Shown here: positions 1 to 8,320 of the stretch, piece by piece | How positions within the stretch are numbered: position 1 is the stretch's first letter | Layout: every line of letters begins with the position of its first letter | Assembly: GCA_050953445.1 (NCBI GenBank) | Contig: JBMNMS010000001.1 | Location: forward strand, 1,054,001 to 1,118,000 | Source of the DNA: JBMNMS01 sp050953445 | Lineage (GTDB): Bacteria; Bacillota; Clostridia; Peptostreptococcales; Anaerovoracaceae | DNA length: 64,000 bases | Direction of reading: 5' to 3' | Position numbers and translations under genes: made by a program | The notes under the pieces: model-generated | The model's database searches: none | Told to the model about the DNA's origin: nothing | What the model saw: the letters and a program-made list of their open reading frames with translations, nothing else

Positions 1-794
1 CCTCCTGTATTTGTACCAAGGGATATGCAAAAAGAAATGGGACGATTCATTTGAGTGGCCTTACCTAACGCATATTCAATCCCCAGCATTACGTCATTTG
101 ATTCATAGGCATTTTCTTGATCGGGGGGGACAAGATAAAAAGTCCGGTAGAACTCACCGGCTGGCTTCAATTTTACAATGATTAAATCCGCATCAGGGGC
201 AACACCTCGCAAATCCCCGGGTTCCCTGCTGGTACCTACGGAGGCAAGGAAGGTACCGTGTCCTACCGTATCACGATGAGGAATGATGGAAAAAGGGTCA
301 TCCTGCTTTAATGCATCATCTATTTGTTCCGAAGTATATTCGGTGCCAAACCAATATCCATCGGGGGGATTGTCTTGAATAGTTTGATCCCAAAGATAGC
401 GTATTTTTGTTGAACCATCTTCATAACGGAAAGCGTCAAGGGTGTAATCTATGCCTGTATCGATGAAAGCCATTAAGGTTCCGCGCCCTGTTAAATTTAG
501 AAAGGGCTGTTGCTGAACCCATGTTATCCCGGATACGTCAAAAGCAGGTTGGGCAAGAAGACCCATAACTTTTGAAAATACGCTAATATTAGGGGCTCCG
601 ATATCGCGAATCAATTGAAAAACATCCGTCTCTTTTCCATAGGCCACATAATAATTCCCCGTCAATCGGTTACCTATGCGTAATCCGGGATGTTCGCGAA
701 TGTATGTCTCACTGAAATCACTGATTCTTATTGTGAATGCCAATGTATCAGGTTGGAGGATAAACTCTTTCAAAGGGATTTCTTGTTCAGGCAT
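1..794 (-). CDS. Csp-type subtilisin-like (S8) germination protease, partial
   Basis: Subtilase of the clostridial Csp group, cut by the left window edge, so only about the first 264 residues are visible. The ATG at 794 lies 4 bases after the stop of the upstream protease, and its ribosome-binding site (GGAAGGTGA) overlaps the end of that gene, so the two are probably translationally coupled. Visible are the catalytic Asp motif (FIDTGIDY, about residue 115) and the catalytic His motif (VGHGTFLAS, about residue 170). The Ser motif would lie outside the window. In Clostridium perfringens Csp proteases cut pro-SleC during spore germination; sleC is nearby here, which supports the same role. Some Csp paralogues are pseudoproteases, and that cannot be decided here without the Ser region. 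Confidence 0.85.
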   Translation of the reverse strand, partial: MPEQEIPLKEFILQPDTLAFTIRISDFSETYIREHPGLRIGNRLTGNYYVAYGKETDVFQLIRDIGAPNISVFSKVMGLLAQPAFDVSGITWVQQQPFLNLTGRGTLMAFIDTGIDYTLDAFRYEDGSTKIRYLWDQTIQDNPPDGYWFGTEYTSEQIDDALKQDDPFSIIPHRDTVGHGTFLASVGTSREPGDLRGVAPDADLIIVKLKPAGEFYRTFYLVPPDQENAYESNDVMLGIEYALGKATQMNRPISFCISLGTNTG

Positions 795-798
795 TTTG

Positions 799-2490
799 TC
801 ACCTTCCATCGTAAAGGGCCAGGGCATCCATGGTATTTATCAGGCATAGGGTTCCATAGCCCCAGGTACAGTTAGGATATATGATGCCCGGTTTCCTTCG
901 GGCACCTCTTTGTAAAAAGGCTTTTACCCGTTGACCATATAGAAATGGGTCATTCCCTTTCACGATGCCCCATTCCATCATTAAGGCTGCTGAACCGGTA
1001 ACGAAAGGAGCCGCTACACTGGTTCCGGTAAAGGAGTCGTATCCACCTCCTGCCCTGGTGGATAATATACCAACGCCAGGAGCCGTTAAATCGGGTTTGA
1101 TAAAGGCCTCATTTCGGGGGCAGCCTTTGCCTGAAAAGGCCGCAATGCTATCCCTTCTGGCATCATAGGCGCCTACTGTGATGACATTATAAGCTGTTGA
1201 AGGAATGGTTAGAGTTGTGAAGGGGGAGGGGCTTAAAAATCCAGTACCGGAGGAGACTTCTTCAATGGTGGGTAACCAAACATCGAAGCGGCCATCTATT
1301 ACACTTTGTCCGTATACCCTCAATATCCAGTGGCCCGGTGGGATTGGCCGTTTCTCCGATTGGAAAAGAAAAAAGATTTCCTGATCATAGCTGTAATGGG
1401 TGGGTTGCCCGAACACAAAAAATACGGAGGCATCATCTAGAAGGGATAGTGTACCGGGGGGAGTTTCAAAGGTCAGAATTCCGCTTGAGGATCCGAAAGG
1501 GCTTATCAATTCAAAGGCGAGGTTATCTACAAAGTTCTTCCATAACACCATCGGAAAGGAGGGGAGGCCCGGTGCTATAGAAAACACCACATCAAGGGTT
1601 TGATTCTGACCAACCCGACCAAAATAGTGGTGGGCAGCAGCTCCCTCGTTACCGGAAGCCACAGATATAACGGTTTTCCATTTAAAAGCCATTTCATCTA
1701 TATATGTTTCAAAAAGCGATAGGCCATTGTGTGAACCATCGTTTGTTCCATAACTCAAGTTAATAGATAATGGCATTTTCATATCCAGCCCTTTGTCAAT
1801 TATGTATTTTATTCCTCTCATTACATCGGTGGTCTGGGAAAAAAGCAAACTCTGATATTCAGCAAGCTTTACCACTATTATAGATGATTCCGGTGCTACC
1901 CCCCGTTGAGACCCACCGCTCGATCGACCGTTCCCGGCTGCTATGCCCGTTACAGCGGTCCCATGGCCTAAAACATCTTCCTGGGGAACAGGTGATGGTT
2001 GCCCCCTGGGGATGAGAAGTGCCTGATTTATTTCTTCCATAGTGTATTCCGTACCCTTATGAAAACCGGCGGGGGGAACTCCTGTTGCAGCTTGATCCCA
2101 TATGGAGATTATGCGGGTAGTGCCATCGGCATTGCGGAAATCCGGATGTCGATAATCGATGCCAGAATCAATAATACCTATTAAAACCCCATTGCCCAGA
2201 AGGCCAAAATCATCCGGATCCTGAACGGCATTAATGCAGGCTGCGGACAGGCTGGCCTCCAAAAAGGGGGTAAGTATTTTAGGTAACTCCAGGTACTCGA
2301 TTTGAGGGAAAAGATAAAGTGATGGGATTAAGGATATGTCTAAGGTGAAAATAGCGTAGTTTTCGCTGAGAATTTCTATTTGCACCGGAATATCATCCAT
2401 AATCTCCATTATATTTCCATTGTATTTCACAATGATTTCACCTGTTGGCAAATTAAAGCCTCCTTTTGCTTCCTCATGAAATTCATCCAA
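799..2490 (-). CDS. Csp-type subtilisin-like (S8) germination protease
   Basis: Complete subtilase of about 563 residues with all three catalytic motifs: Asp in GIIDSGIDYRHPDF (about residue 110), His in LGHGTAVTGIAAGNG (about 175) and Ser in FTGTSVAAPFVTG (about 505). It should therefore be an active protease, like CspB, rather than a pseudoprotease. No signal peptide is evident; Csp proteins have a short N-terminal prodomain instead. The first possible start after the preceding stop (TGA at 2535-2533) is TTG at 2490, with an AAGGAAG motif about 12 bases upstream. No in-frame ATG is better placed. Divergent from sleC and the first of a tandem protease pair. Likely role: proteolytic activation of SleC during germination (inferred from family and context). 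Confidence 0.87.
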   Translation of the reverse strand: MDEFHEEAKGGFNLPTGEIIVKYNGNIMEIMDDIPVQIEILSENYAIFTLDISLIPSLYLFPQIEYLELPKILTPFLEASLSAACINAVQDPDDFGLLGNGVLIGIIDSGIDYRHPDFRNADGTTRIISIWDQAATGVPPAGFHKGTEYTMEEINQALLIPRGQPSPVPQEDVLGHGTAVTGIAAGNGRSSGGSQRGVAPESSIIVVKLAEYQSLLFSQTTDVMRGIKYIIDKGLDMKMPLSINLSYGTNDGSHNGLSLFETYIDEMAFKWKTVISVASGNEGAAAHHYFGRVGQNQTLDVVFSIAPGLPSFPMVLWKNFVDNLAFELISPFGSSSGILTFETPPGTLSLLDDASVFFVFGQPTHYSYDQEIFFLFQSEKRPIPPGHWILRVYGQSVIDGRFDVWLPTIEEVSSGTGFLSPSPFTTLTIPSTAYNVITVGAYDARRDSIAAFSGKGCPRNEAFIKPDLTAPGVGILSTRAGGGYDSFTGTSVAAPFVTGSAALMMEWGIVKGNDPFLYGQRVKAFLQRGARRKPGIIYPNCTWGYGTLCLINTMDALALYDGR

Positions 2491-2532
2491 AGTATAATTA
2501 ACTTCCTTGTTTCCACCGTTAATCCATATCGA

Positions 2533-2808
2533 TCAGTAAAAACCCTTTATGGATCTCCAATTAAAATCCGCATAAGTCCACACTTCTTCAACCCATATAT
2601 ATCCACTTATTGTGTGGTCATTAAATGACACCGGAAACATCCAAAAGGAATCTTCATCCACTAACCATACAAAAATATAGTGGTATAGGCATTGTTCAAG
2701 GATATCATCTATTATGAAATTCATGTCAGGGCTATATGAAGGAACTATTTCCGGGGGTGGGGCCATGGGTTTTTCCGGCAACTTCATTGGGCAAATTTTG
2801 TTGTTCAT
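2533..2808 (-). CDS. hypothetical protein upstream of the Csp proteases
   Basis: About 91 residues if translation starts at ATG 2808; an upstream start at 2835 is possible. I do not recognise a family. The N-terminus is proline-rich (a PEKPMAPPPE stretch) and the rest is rich in aromatic and acidic residues, without a signal peptide or membrane segment. It is first in the leftward germination operon and shares the reading frame of the following protease, separated only by TGA 2535-2533 and 42 bases. The ribosome-binding site is weak. It may be a small partner of the germination proteases, but nothing in the sequence shows a function. Confidence 0.5.
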   Translation of the reverse strand: MNNKICPMKLPEKPMAPPPEIVPSYSPDMNFIIDDILEQCLYHYIFVWLVDEDSFWMFPVSFNDHTISGYIWVEEVWTYADFNWRSIKGFY

Positions 2809-2835
2809 AATTATATATCCAGCCTTAACAAACAT

Positions 2836-3064
2836 CCTAACTTCATGTTTTATGAAATGTCTTAAAATATTCTATGCAAGGGAGCATATTATGATACTCA
2901 GTGGGTGTATCTTTATAGTGTAATTGCAGGAAAACCTTATGGGTTAAGAAATTAATTGCTTTGACAGGATGGGGTTTCCTTCATGCAGCGGCATTATTGT
3001 AAGAAATTAAACATAAAATAAGAATAATGAATCAATGGTTTAGTAGTAAGGCAGGAGGGTGGCA
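2836..3064. promoter_or_regulatory. divergent intergenic region between csp operon and sleC
   Basis: About 230 bp separate the two divergent germination transcripts and must contain both promoters. Forespore sigma-G promoters would be expected from the family. I could not point to a confident -35/-10 pair by eye. The only clear signal is the AGGAGG at 3053-3058 serving sleC. Confidence 0.4.
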
Positions 3065-4309
3065 ATGGTTAATGATTTAAATGATTTTGGGCGTTTGCAG
3101 GTGGGAACCTTTGCATTAAATATAGGATCGCCCATAGATAATGCCCTAATTACCGTAACCCGTACAGGGGGGGAGCAGGTAGTATTGGAGGAAATGATCA
3201 GCGATTCTTCGGGCAGGAGTGCTGTAATAGAATTAGAGGCACCGCCCATCGAATTTTCCCTTTCCCCCGATGAACCAAAACCATATAGCGAATATGATGT
3301 GAAAGTGTCGGTGGAAGGTTTTCGTGAGACTCTGATCGAGGGAGTTCAAATTTTGCCCAATACGACGGCTGTTCAGGATATAATGCTAAGTCCTATGTTG
3401 GGGCCGGATATGCCGCCTGAGGATATAGAAATAGATCCCCACACCCTATGGGGGGTGTTTCCGCCTAAGGTTCCGGAGGATGAAATAAAGCCTCTTCCGC
3501 CTGCACAAAAGTTTGTGGTACTTCCTGATCCTGTAATACCTGAGTTCATCGTGGTGCATGACGGACTCCCTTCCGATGTCAACGCACCAAATTATTGGAT
3601 TCCTTTTCAGGATTATATAAAGAATGTCGCTTGTTGCGAAATCTATGCCACCTGGCCCGACAGCACCATAAGGGCAAATGTGCTGGCTATTCTCTCTTTT
3701 ACATTGAATAGAGTTTATACGGAGTGGTATAGATCAAAGGGTTACAATTTCACCATAACCAGCACAACCTCATTGGATCATGCATTTTCTTATGGCAGAA
3801 ACATATATGATCGAATTTCCATGATAGTGGATGAAATCTTCACCACATTTATAACCAGACCGGGTGCAAGGCAACCCCTTTTAACCCAGTATTGTGATGG
3901 AAGAAGGAGCACCTGTCCCGGGTGGATGACTCAATGGGGATCCATGGATTTAGGCTCGCAAGGATTTGATGCTCTAACAATTTTACGATCATTCTACGGG
4001 CACGATATATTTTTGATGCAGGCCAATAAAGTGGCAGGGGTTCCAATTTCATTTCCCGGCAGCAATTTGCAATTAGGCTCCACGGGGCAAGCGGTATCTA
4101 CAATACAAGAACAGTTAAATGAAATATCGAATGTTTATACGGCAATACAAAAGCTCCGTGTAGATGGAATTTTTGGTGTCGCAACGAGGATAGCTGTTGA
4201 AACATTTCAAAGTATTTTCAATTTACCTCCCAGTGGAATAGTGGATTTTGCCACCTGGTATAGAATATCCAATGTTTATATTGCCGTTTCCGGGCTGGCT
4301 GGGCTTTAA
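3065..4309 (+). CDS. sleC: spore cortex-lytic enzyme SleC
   Basis: About 414 residues, the length of clostridial SleC, and it matches that family along its length: a beta-rich N-terminal prodomain with carboxypeptidase-regulatory-like character (residues 1-110), a linker, the catalytic region (about 160-320) including IPEFIVVHDGLP, NYWIPFQDYIKNVA, LSFTLNRVYTEWY and LTQYCDGRR, and a C-terminal peptidoglycan-binding domain (about 340-400, VDGIFGVATRIAVETFQ). SleC degrades spore cortex peptidoglycan during germination and is made as a zymogen cut by Csp proteases. ATG 3065 is preferred over GTG 3059 because AGGAGG (3053-3058) sits 6 bases before it and overlaps the GTG. The divergent Csp genes supply the predicted activating proteases. 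Confidence 0.93.
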   Translation: MVNDLNDFGRLQVGTFALNIGSPIDNALITVTRTGGEQVVLEEMISDSSGRSAVIELEAPPIEFSLSPDEPKPYSEYDVKVSVEGFRETLIEGVQILPNTTAVQDIMLSPMLGPDMPPEDIEIDPHTLWGVFPPKVPEDEIKPLPPAQKFVVLPDPVIPEFIVVHDGLPSDVNAPNYWIPFQDYIKNVACCEIYATWPDSTIRANVLAILSFTLNRVYTEWYRSKGYNFTITSTTSLDHAFSYGRNIYDRISMIVDEIFTTFITRPGARQPLLTQYCDGRRSTCPGWMTQWGSMDLGSQGFDALTILRSFYGHDIFLMQANKVAGVPISFPGSNLQLGSTGQAVSTIQEQLNEISNVYTAIQKLRVDGIFGVATRIAVETFQSIFNLPPSGIVDFATWYRISNVYIAVSGLAGL

Positions 4310-4409
4310 TGATGATTGGGGAGACACTTTTCTCTATTGTTTAAATGCATAAAATTCCTCAAAGCACTAGATAATAGTAATAGTATAATAAATTGATGAG
4401 GTGATGAAA

Positions 4410-4880
4410 ATGCAATTAACACAAAAAGAACAATTACTCCTTAAAGATTTAAAGGAGCATGAGCAAACATGTGTGGAAAAATACAATAAGTATGCGGCGG
4501 AGGCCCACGATCCCCAATTGCAAGTGTTGTTTTCACAGATTAGCCAAAAGGAGCAGCAGCACTTAAATTCTATTAATCAGATTGCCGGCGGAGCCGTGCC
4601 CTCTGTACAATCCGGAGGTGGGAGTCAAAGCAGTCAAATGCAGCTCAGTTTTACGCCAACATATGCATCCGGGTCAAACGATCCCAATCAAAAAGCAGAC
4701 AGCTTTTTGTGTACAGATTTATTGTCCACAGAAAAGCACGTTTCTTCGCTGTATGATACCTGCATATTTGAATTTAAGGATACGAATATAAGAAAGGTAT
4801 TAAATCATATTCAAAAGGAAGAACAGGAACATGGGGAAATGATATACAACTATATGGCACAAAACGGTATGTATAGTTAA
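4410..4880 (+). CDS. CotF-like spore coat protein (ferritin-like fold)
   Basis: About 156 residues. The helical N-terminal part (LTQKEQLLLKDLKEHEQTCVEKYNKYA) and C-terminal part (LSTEKHVSSLYDTCIFEF, then HIQKEEQEHGEMIYNYM) are typical of the Coat F family, with a Ser/Gly/Gln-rich linker between them (about residues 65-95). The repeated E..H pairs recall a ferritin-like four-helix bundle. Such proteins are found in the spore coat. Three close starts exist (GTG 4401, ATG 4404, ATG 4410); GAGGTG at 4398-4403 favours 4410. It lies 100 bp downstream of sleC, in keeping with a sporulation neighbourhood. Confidence 0.8.
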   Translation: MQLTQKEQLLLKDLKEHEQTCVEKYNKYAAEAHDPQLQVLFSQISQKEQQHLNSINQIAGGAVPSVQSGGGSQSSQMQLSFTPTYASGSNDPNQKADSFLCTDLLSTEKHVSSLYDTCIFEFKDTNIRKVLNHIQKEEQEHGEMIYNYMAQNGMYS

Positions 4881-4952
4881 TGGGCATGTTGTATATATCC
4901 GGATATTGACAATGGTTATGGCGCATAATCAATAGAGACCCCGCAAAAATGA

Positions 4953-4998
4953 AGGGGCGGAGTGAGGTAAGTTCATGGACTCCGCCTCTTATCTTTTA
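4953..4998 (+). terminator. intrinsic terminator-like hairpin after the coat gene
   Basis: AGGGGCGGAGT (4953-4963) pairs with ACTCCGCCTCT downstream (one G-U pair), followed by TATCTTTT. It lies 73 bases after the coat-protein stop and before the aldehyde dehydrogenase gene. The rest of the 4881-5165 gap shows no convincing gene. Confidence 0.6.
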
Positions 4999-5165
4999 TA
5001 ATAGATTGCGGTACTAAACATGGTTATTGAAGTTGACAGGTAAATAGTCAGGATAATGTATCCATAGAAAAAAACAAAGTTTTTGAAAACCTCATTGAAG
5101 CTGATATAATAAACGGCAGGAAACTGTCAGGAAAGAGGGTTCATGACGTATAATGAGGTGAAACC

Positions 5166-6539
5166 ATGAATGATAAGATTGAAACTCTAATTGTTAGGCA
5201 GCGCACCTTTTTTGAGACAGGTGTCACTAAATCTGTGGCCTTTCGCAGGGAACAACTAAGTCGTTTGAAGAAGTCTATTATAGAAAATGAAAACCATATT
5301 ATGGACGCGCTAAAAGCGGATTTGAACAAGGCACCTTTTGAGGCATTTGCTTCTGAAATAGGTGTAGTTTTGAAGGAACTTTCATATATGTTGAGCCATG
5401 TTGGAAGACTTTCCAGGCCCAAACGTGTAGCGCCTACCCTTGCCCAGTTTCCAGCTTCTTGTCGCATAATACCGGAACCGTACGGTGTGGTACTTGTGAT
5501 GTCGCCATGGAATTACCCCTTTTTACTCACCTTATCGCCGGTCATAGGTGCCATGGCAGCGGGTAATTGCATACTCGTGAAGCCATCGAACTATTCACCC
5601 AATGTATCAAAGGTAATTGGTGATATAATACGTGGTACATTTCCATCGGAATATATCGATATGGTTGAGGGCGGCCGGGAAGTTAACACATCATTATTGG
5701 TGCAAAGGTTTGATTATATATTCTTCACCGGAAGTGAGACTGTTGGTAAAACTGTTATGGCTGCAGCGGCAAAAAACCTTACACCGGTGACCTTAGAGCT
5801 GGGGGGCAAAAGCCCTTGTATCGTGGATGAGACAGCGAATATTTTTTTGGCAGCAAAACGAATTTCCTGGGGTAAGTTTTTGAATGCGGGGCAAACCTGT
5901 ATTGCACCGGATTATATACTTGTGCATAATAGTGTGAAAGAACTTTTAATTGAGGAGATTTTGCATAATATTCACGAATTTTATGGGGAAAAGCCACATA
6001 TGAACGAAGAATTGCCAAGAATAATTACTAAGAAGCATTTCGAGAGGCTTTTGGCGTTAATATCATCGGAAAGCGATGTTTGTGGGGGTTCCTTTAATGT
6101 TGAGACTATGCAAATTGAACCCACATTACTAACCTCCGCCACATGGGAAAGTGCTGCAATGGGGGAGGAGATCTTTGGACCGGTGTTGCCTGTTCTTACA
6201 TACAATAATTTGGAGGATGCCATCACCCGAATCAAGATGGGAGCCAAACCGCTGGCCCTGTATTTGTTCACCGGATCGGGGACAACAAAACAGATGGTGT
6301 TGGAACAGGTATCATTTGGCGGTGGATGTATTAATGATACTGTAATGCATATGCCCACCACCCGAATGCCTTTTGGAGGCGTAGGCCAAAGTGGAATGGG
6401 TGCTTATCATGGAAAAACCAGCTTTTTAACATTCTCTCATATGAAAAGCCTTTTGATAAAGGGTACTTTTATAGATGTTCCGCTGCGCTATCCACCTTAC
6501 AAGAACAAATTACCGCTGGTGAAAAGGCTAATGAGGTAA
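5166..6539 (+). CDS. aldehyde dehydrogenase (class 3-like)
   Basis: NAD(P)-dependent aldehyde dehydrogenase of 457 residues, the short class-3 length. Conserved elements are the cofactor-binding MSPWNYPFLL (about residue 112), KPSNYSP, the nucleotide-fold FFTGSETVGK, the general-base Glu in LELGGKSP (about 215), the catalytic Cys in NAGQTCIAPDY (about 248), EEIFGPVLPV, and the C-terminal MPFGGVGQSGMGAYHG. It oxidises aliphatic or aromatic aldehydes to acids; the substrate cannot be read from sequence. No signal peptide is seen; the C-terminal stretch after MKSLLIKGTF is basic. Start ATG 5166 follows GAGGTG. Apparently a single-gene transcript. Confidence 0.92.
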   Translation: MNDKIETLIVRQRTFFETGVTKSVAFRREQLSRLKKSIIENENHIMDALKADLNKAPFEAFASEIGVVLKELSYMLSHVGRLSRPKRVAPTLAQFPASCRIIPEPYGVVLVMSPWNYPFLLTLSPVIGAMAAGNCILVKPSNYSPNVSKVIGDIIRGTFPSEYIDMVEGGREVNTSLLVQRFDYIFFTGSETVGKTVMAAAAKNLTPVTLELGGKSPCIVDETANIFLAAKRISWGKFLNAGQTCIAPDYILVHNSVKELLIEEILHNIHEFYGEKPHMNEELPRIITKKHFERLLALISSESDVCGGSFNVETMQIEPTLLTSATWESAAMGEEIFGPVLPVLTYNNLEDAITRIKMGAKPLALYLFTGSGTTKQMVLEQVSFGGGCINDTVMHMPTTRMPFGGVGQSGMGAYHGKTSFLTFSHMKSLLIKGTFIDVPLRYPPYKNKLPLVKRLMR

Positions 6540-6612
6540 GCTTAAGCGGTGGATATTCTTACGTCAAAATGTTGGTAGAGTTGTTTTATCAAAAAAAGAG
6601 AGCTCCACTTTA

Positions 6613-6658
6613 GTCAACTACCCATCACCTTTAGGTGATGTGGTGATGTGTGGTTGAC
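6613..6658. repeat. IS200/IS605-like subterminal palindrome or small element remnant
   Basis: GTCAAC(6613-6618)...CATCACC pairs with GGTGATG...GTTGAC(6653-6658), and inside is a compact CATCACC-TTTA-GGTGATG stem-loop. This resembles the foldback ends of IS200/IS605-type elements (an AACTACCC motif followed by a hairpin with a TTTA loop). No tnpA or tnpB gene is present, so at most this is a remnant or non-autonomous unit. GACATCCAGAAT just after it recurs inverted near 7280-7291. Confidence 0.4.
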
Positions 6659-6720
6659 GACATCCAGAATCCTATCAAAATAGAATTTTCAATTGCGGTG
6701 CTATTGACTAAGTCAAGCTA

Positions 6721-6948
6721 TCAGTAACATTTTTCTCCGGATAAAATCATCATGTTTTTCTTTTTTGGTTCAATTTCAGGTTTTACAATCTTTTCTTCCC
6801 ACTCAGTTGGTGCAATTTCCTCAACAGAAATTGTAATCGCTTGAGGAGGGCAGCCCCATTCCTCTAAAAATATTTTGTTAATCTTCTCTACGACCCTTCT
6901 TTTCGTTTCTTGATCCTTGGGAAATGATTTGATTGCAATATATGGCAT
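6721..6948 (-). CDS. 4-oxalocrotonate tautomerase family protein
   Basis: Small tautomerase of 75 residues. The first residue after the initiator Met is Pro (MPYIAIKSFP), the catalytic Pro1 of this superfamily once Met is removed, and the following beta-alpha pattern fits. Start ATG 6948 is chosen because AGGAGG lies at 6955-6960; a longer frame would bury Pro1. The C-terminus (KPEIEPKKKNMMILSGEKCY) resembles the tails of bacterial tautomerase-like proteins of unknown substrate. It stands alone, flanked by repeat remnants. Confidence 0.8.
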   Translation of the reverse strand: MPYIAIKSFPKDQETKRRVVEKINKIFLEEWGCPPQAITISVEEIAPTEWEEKIVKPEIEPKKKNMMILSGEKCY

Positions 6949-7242
6949 AGTTAAGCCTCCTAATCGTATTTTAAATTTAGTTTGAAACAATTGTAAACAA
7001 TCCCTTTTGACATGATTGCAGCAATCCGCACCGAAGGATTGAAGCGGTAGACTGCCAACAGTACACCTAAGCTATCCTTATTATATCAATTATATCACAA
7101 ATCTTCTCCATCTTTTATGCAAAAAAGGATACCATAATTCTTAACCCATACCAATTCTATTTTTCAAATATACCCACAATAAAATCTACCAATTCCGATA
7201 TAGAGGTTTGAACTGTATCCCAAACAATTTATAGATTCATGA

Positions 7243-7273
7243 CATGATACCCATTTTAGACATTAGATATGGT
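7243..7273. repeat. 31-bp direct repeat, left copy
   Basis: This stretch is repeated with one mismatch at 7994-8024, where it abuts the 3' end of tRNA-Leu. The repeats bracket the DUF2442/DUF4160 pair (about 720 bp). Related, more diverged sequence also precedes each copy (ATCACAAATCTT...GGATACCAT at about 7093-7135 versus ATCATAAATCTT...GGATACCAT at about 7938-7981). The left copy has no tRNA next to it. The gap 6949-7379 contains this repeat and no supportable gene. Confidence 0.7.
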
Positions 7274-7379
7274 AGTAATGTCAATTCTGGATGTCACCCT
7301 ATTTTATCAGGGGGGAGTTGAACTGTCACTTTGTACTGGTTTTGAAAAGCGTGAATTTGTAGTTTCGTTCAACATTCGT

Positions 7380-7628
7380 TTACCGCAATTTATACTCAAC
7401 ACTTTTTTCATATAGAAATTTCGGGTCTATATCTGCTTGATTACACCATTCAATGCTATCAAAAGATACTTTTACACTTTTAAATTTGTTTTCATCTTTT
7501 AATTCTTTATATATCCCTTTTTCTAAATAAGGCTTCATATCAAACACCCTTACTTCGCCATTCTTAAAAGCTAGCTCCAATTTATAGTCATCTAAGGGCT
7601 TGACTATAATAACAGCTAAATACATCAT
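7380..7628 (-). CDS. DUF2442 domain protein
   Basis: 82-residue cytoplasmic protein with the DUF2442 pattern: an N-terminal beta strand (VKPLDDYKLELAFKNGE), VRVFDMKPYLEKGIYKELKD, then FKSVKVSFDSIEWCNQADIDP. It lies 8 bases after the DUF4160 gene on the same strand, the usual order. Pairs of this kind are common in accessory regions and are sometimes listed as toxin-antitoxin-like, but no activity is established from sequence. The RBS (GGAGGTGG) is just before the start. Confidence 0.75.
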   Translation of the reverse strand: MMYLAVIIVKPLDDYKLELAFKNGEVRVFDMKPYLEKGIYKELKDENKFKSVKVSFDSIEWCNQADIDPKFLYEKSVEYKLR

Positions 7629-7636
7629 TCCACCTC

Positions 7637-7888
7637 CTATTTTAATGGTTCAATTTTAAAAGGTAGCTCGCTGTTCATTGTCAATGTCCAGTTTGCTTTT
7701 AACTCTTCTTGCTTTAATTCTGCCCAAGCTAATACAAGTTTAAGTTGTTTTTTAGGCAGATATCCCTCTTTTAATTCACAGGTATTAATATCTATGACAG
7801 CCACATGTTCTCCGTGATAAGCATGAAAATGCGGAGGGTTATGTTCCTCTGGGGCACAGAACATTCTAATTATAATCCCATAAAACAT
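7637..7888 (-). CDS. DUF4160 domain protein
   Basis: 83 residues. The DUF4160 signature HNPPHFHAYHGEH follows an N-terminal FYGIIIRMF strand. The His-rich motif suggests metal binding or catalysis, but the function is unknown. Start ATG 7888 is the only one after an in-frame stop, with a weak ribosome-binding site. Gene pair with DUF2442 downstream. Both lie between direct repeats beside tRNA-Leu, so the pair may have arrived as a small mobile unit. Confidence 0.75.
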   Translation of the reverse strand: MFYGIIIRMFCAPEEHNPPHFHAYHGEHVAVIDINTCELKEGYLPKKQLKLVLAWAELKQEELKANWTLTMNSELPFKIEPLK

Positions 7889-7993
7889 ACTTATCGTAGG
7901 CTTTTAAATTTTTCCTTTCTTTTAAGCTATCTTTATGTATCATAAATCTTTTCCTTTTTTATAATAAAAAATGGATACCATGACTTTCAATTT

Positions 7994-8024
7994 CATGATA
8001 TCCATTTTAGACATTAGATATGGT
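7994..8024. repeat. 31-bp direct repeat, right copy, abutting tRNA-Leu
   Basis: Second copy of the repeat at 7243-7273. Its last four bases (TGGT) are the complement of the tRNA 3' ACCA, so the repeat starts exactly at the tRNA 3' end and runs outward. This is the geometry of a tRNA-associated integration site or of a repeat that landed there. Confidence 0.65.
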
Positions 8025-8107
8025 GCAGGCGAGAGGACTCGAACCTCCATGAAGAAACCCTCACACGGACCTGAACCGTGCGCGTCTGCCAGTTCCGCCA
8101 CGCCTGC
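8021..8107 (-). tRNA. tRNA-Leu (anticodon CAG)
   Basis: On the minus strand an acceptor stem GCAGGCG pairs with CGCCTGC, followed by A and an encoded CCA. The anticodon arm CACGGTT-CAG-GTCCGTG reads CUG codons. A long variable arm (GAGGGTTTCTTCATGGAG region) and T-arm GGTTCGAGTCC fit a class II leucine tRNA of 87 nt including CCA. Confidence 0.95.
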
Positions 8108-8320
8108 GCGGCAAAGTTAATATTAACATAGGTTTCGAAAAAATGCCAGAGCTTTTTCAAAAATCCTTAAATCTTTTGTAAATTGACAGATTGCCTTTGC
8201 AATAACCAACATATCAAATCTTTTGTAGTCCCAATCTTTTATCAAATAAATTCATGCTTAAAGGGCACAATATTTCAAGGTGTTGCGCACGAAAATTGTG
8301 ACAAAATAGGGATTAAAGTC

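Noticed and set aside
2491..2835. Selenocysteine or read-through at TGA 2535-2533 linking the small ORF to the protease
   Set aside because: No SECIS-like stem is apparent after the TGA, and the family does not use selenocysteine; a TTG start explains the protease.
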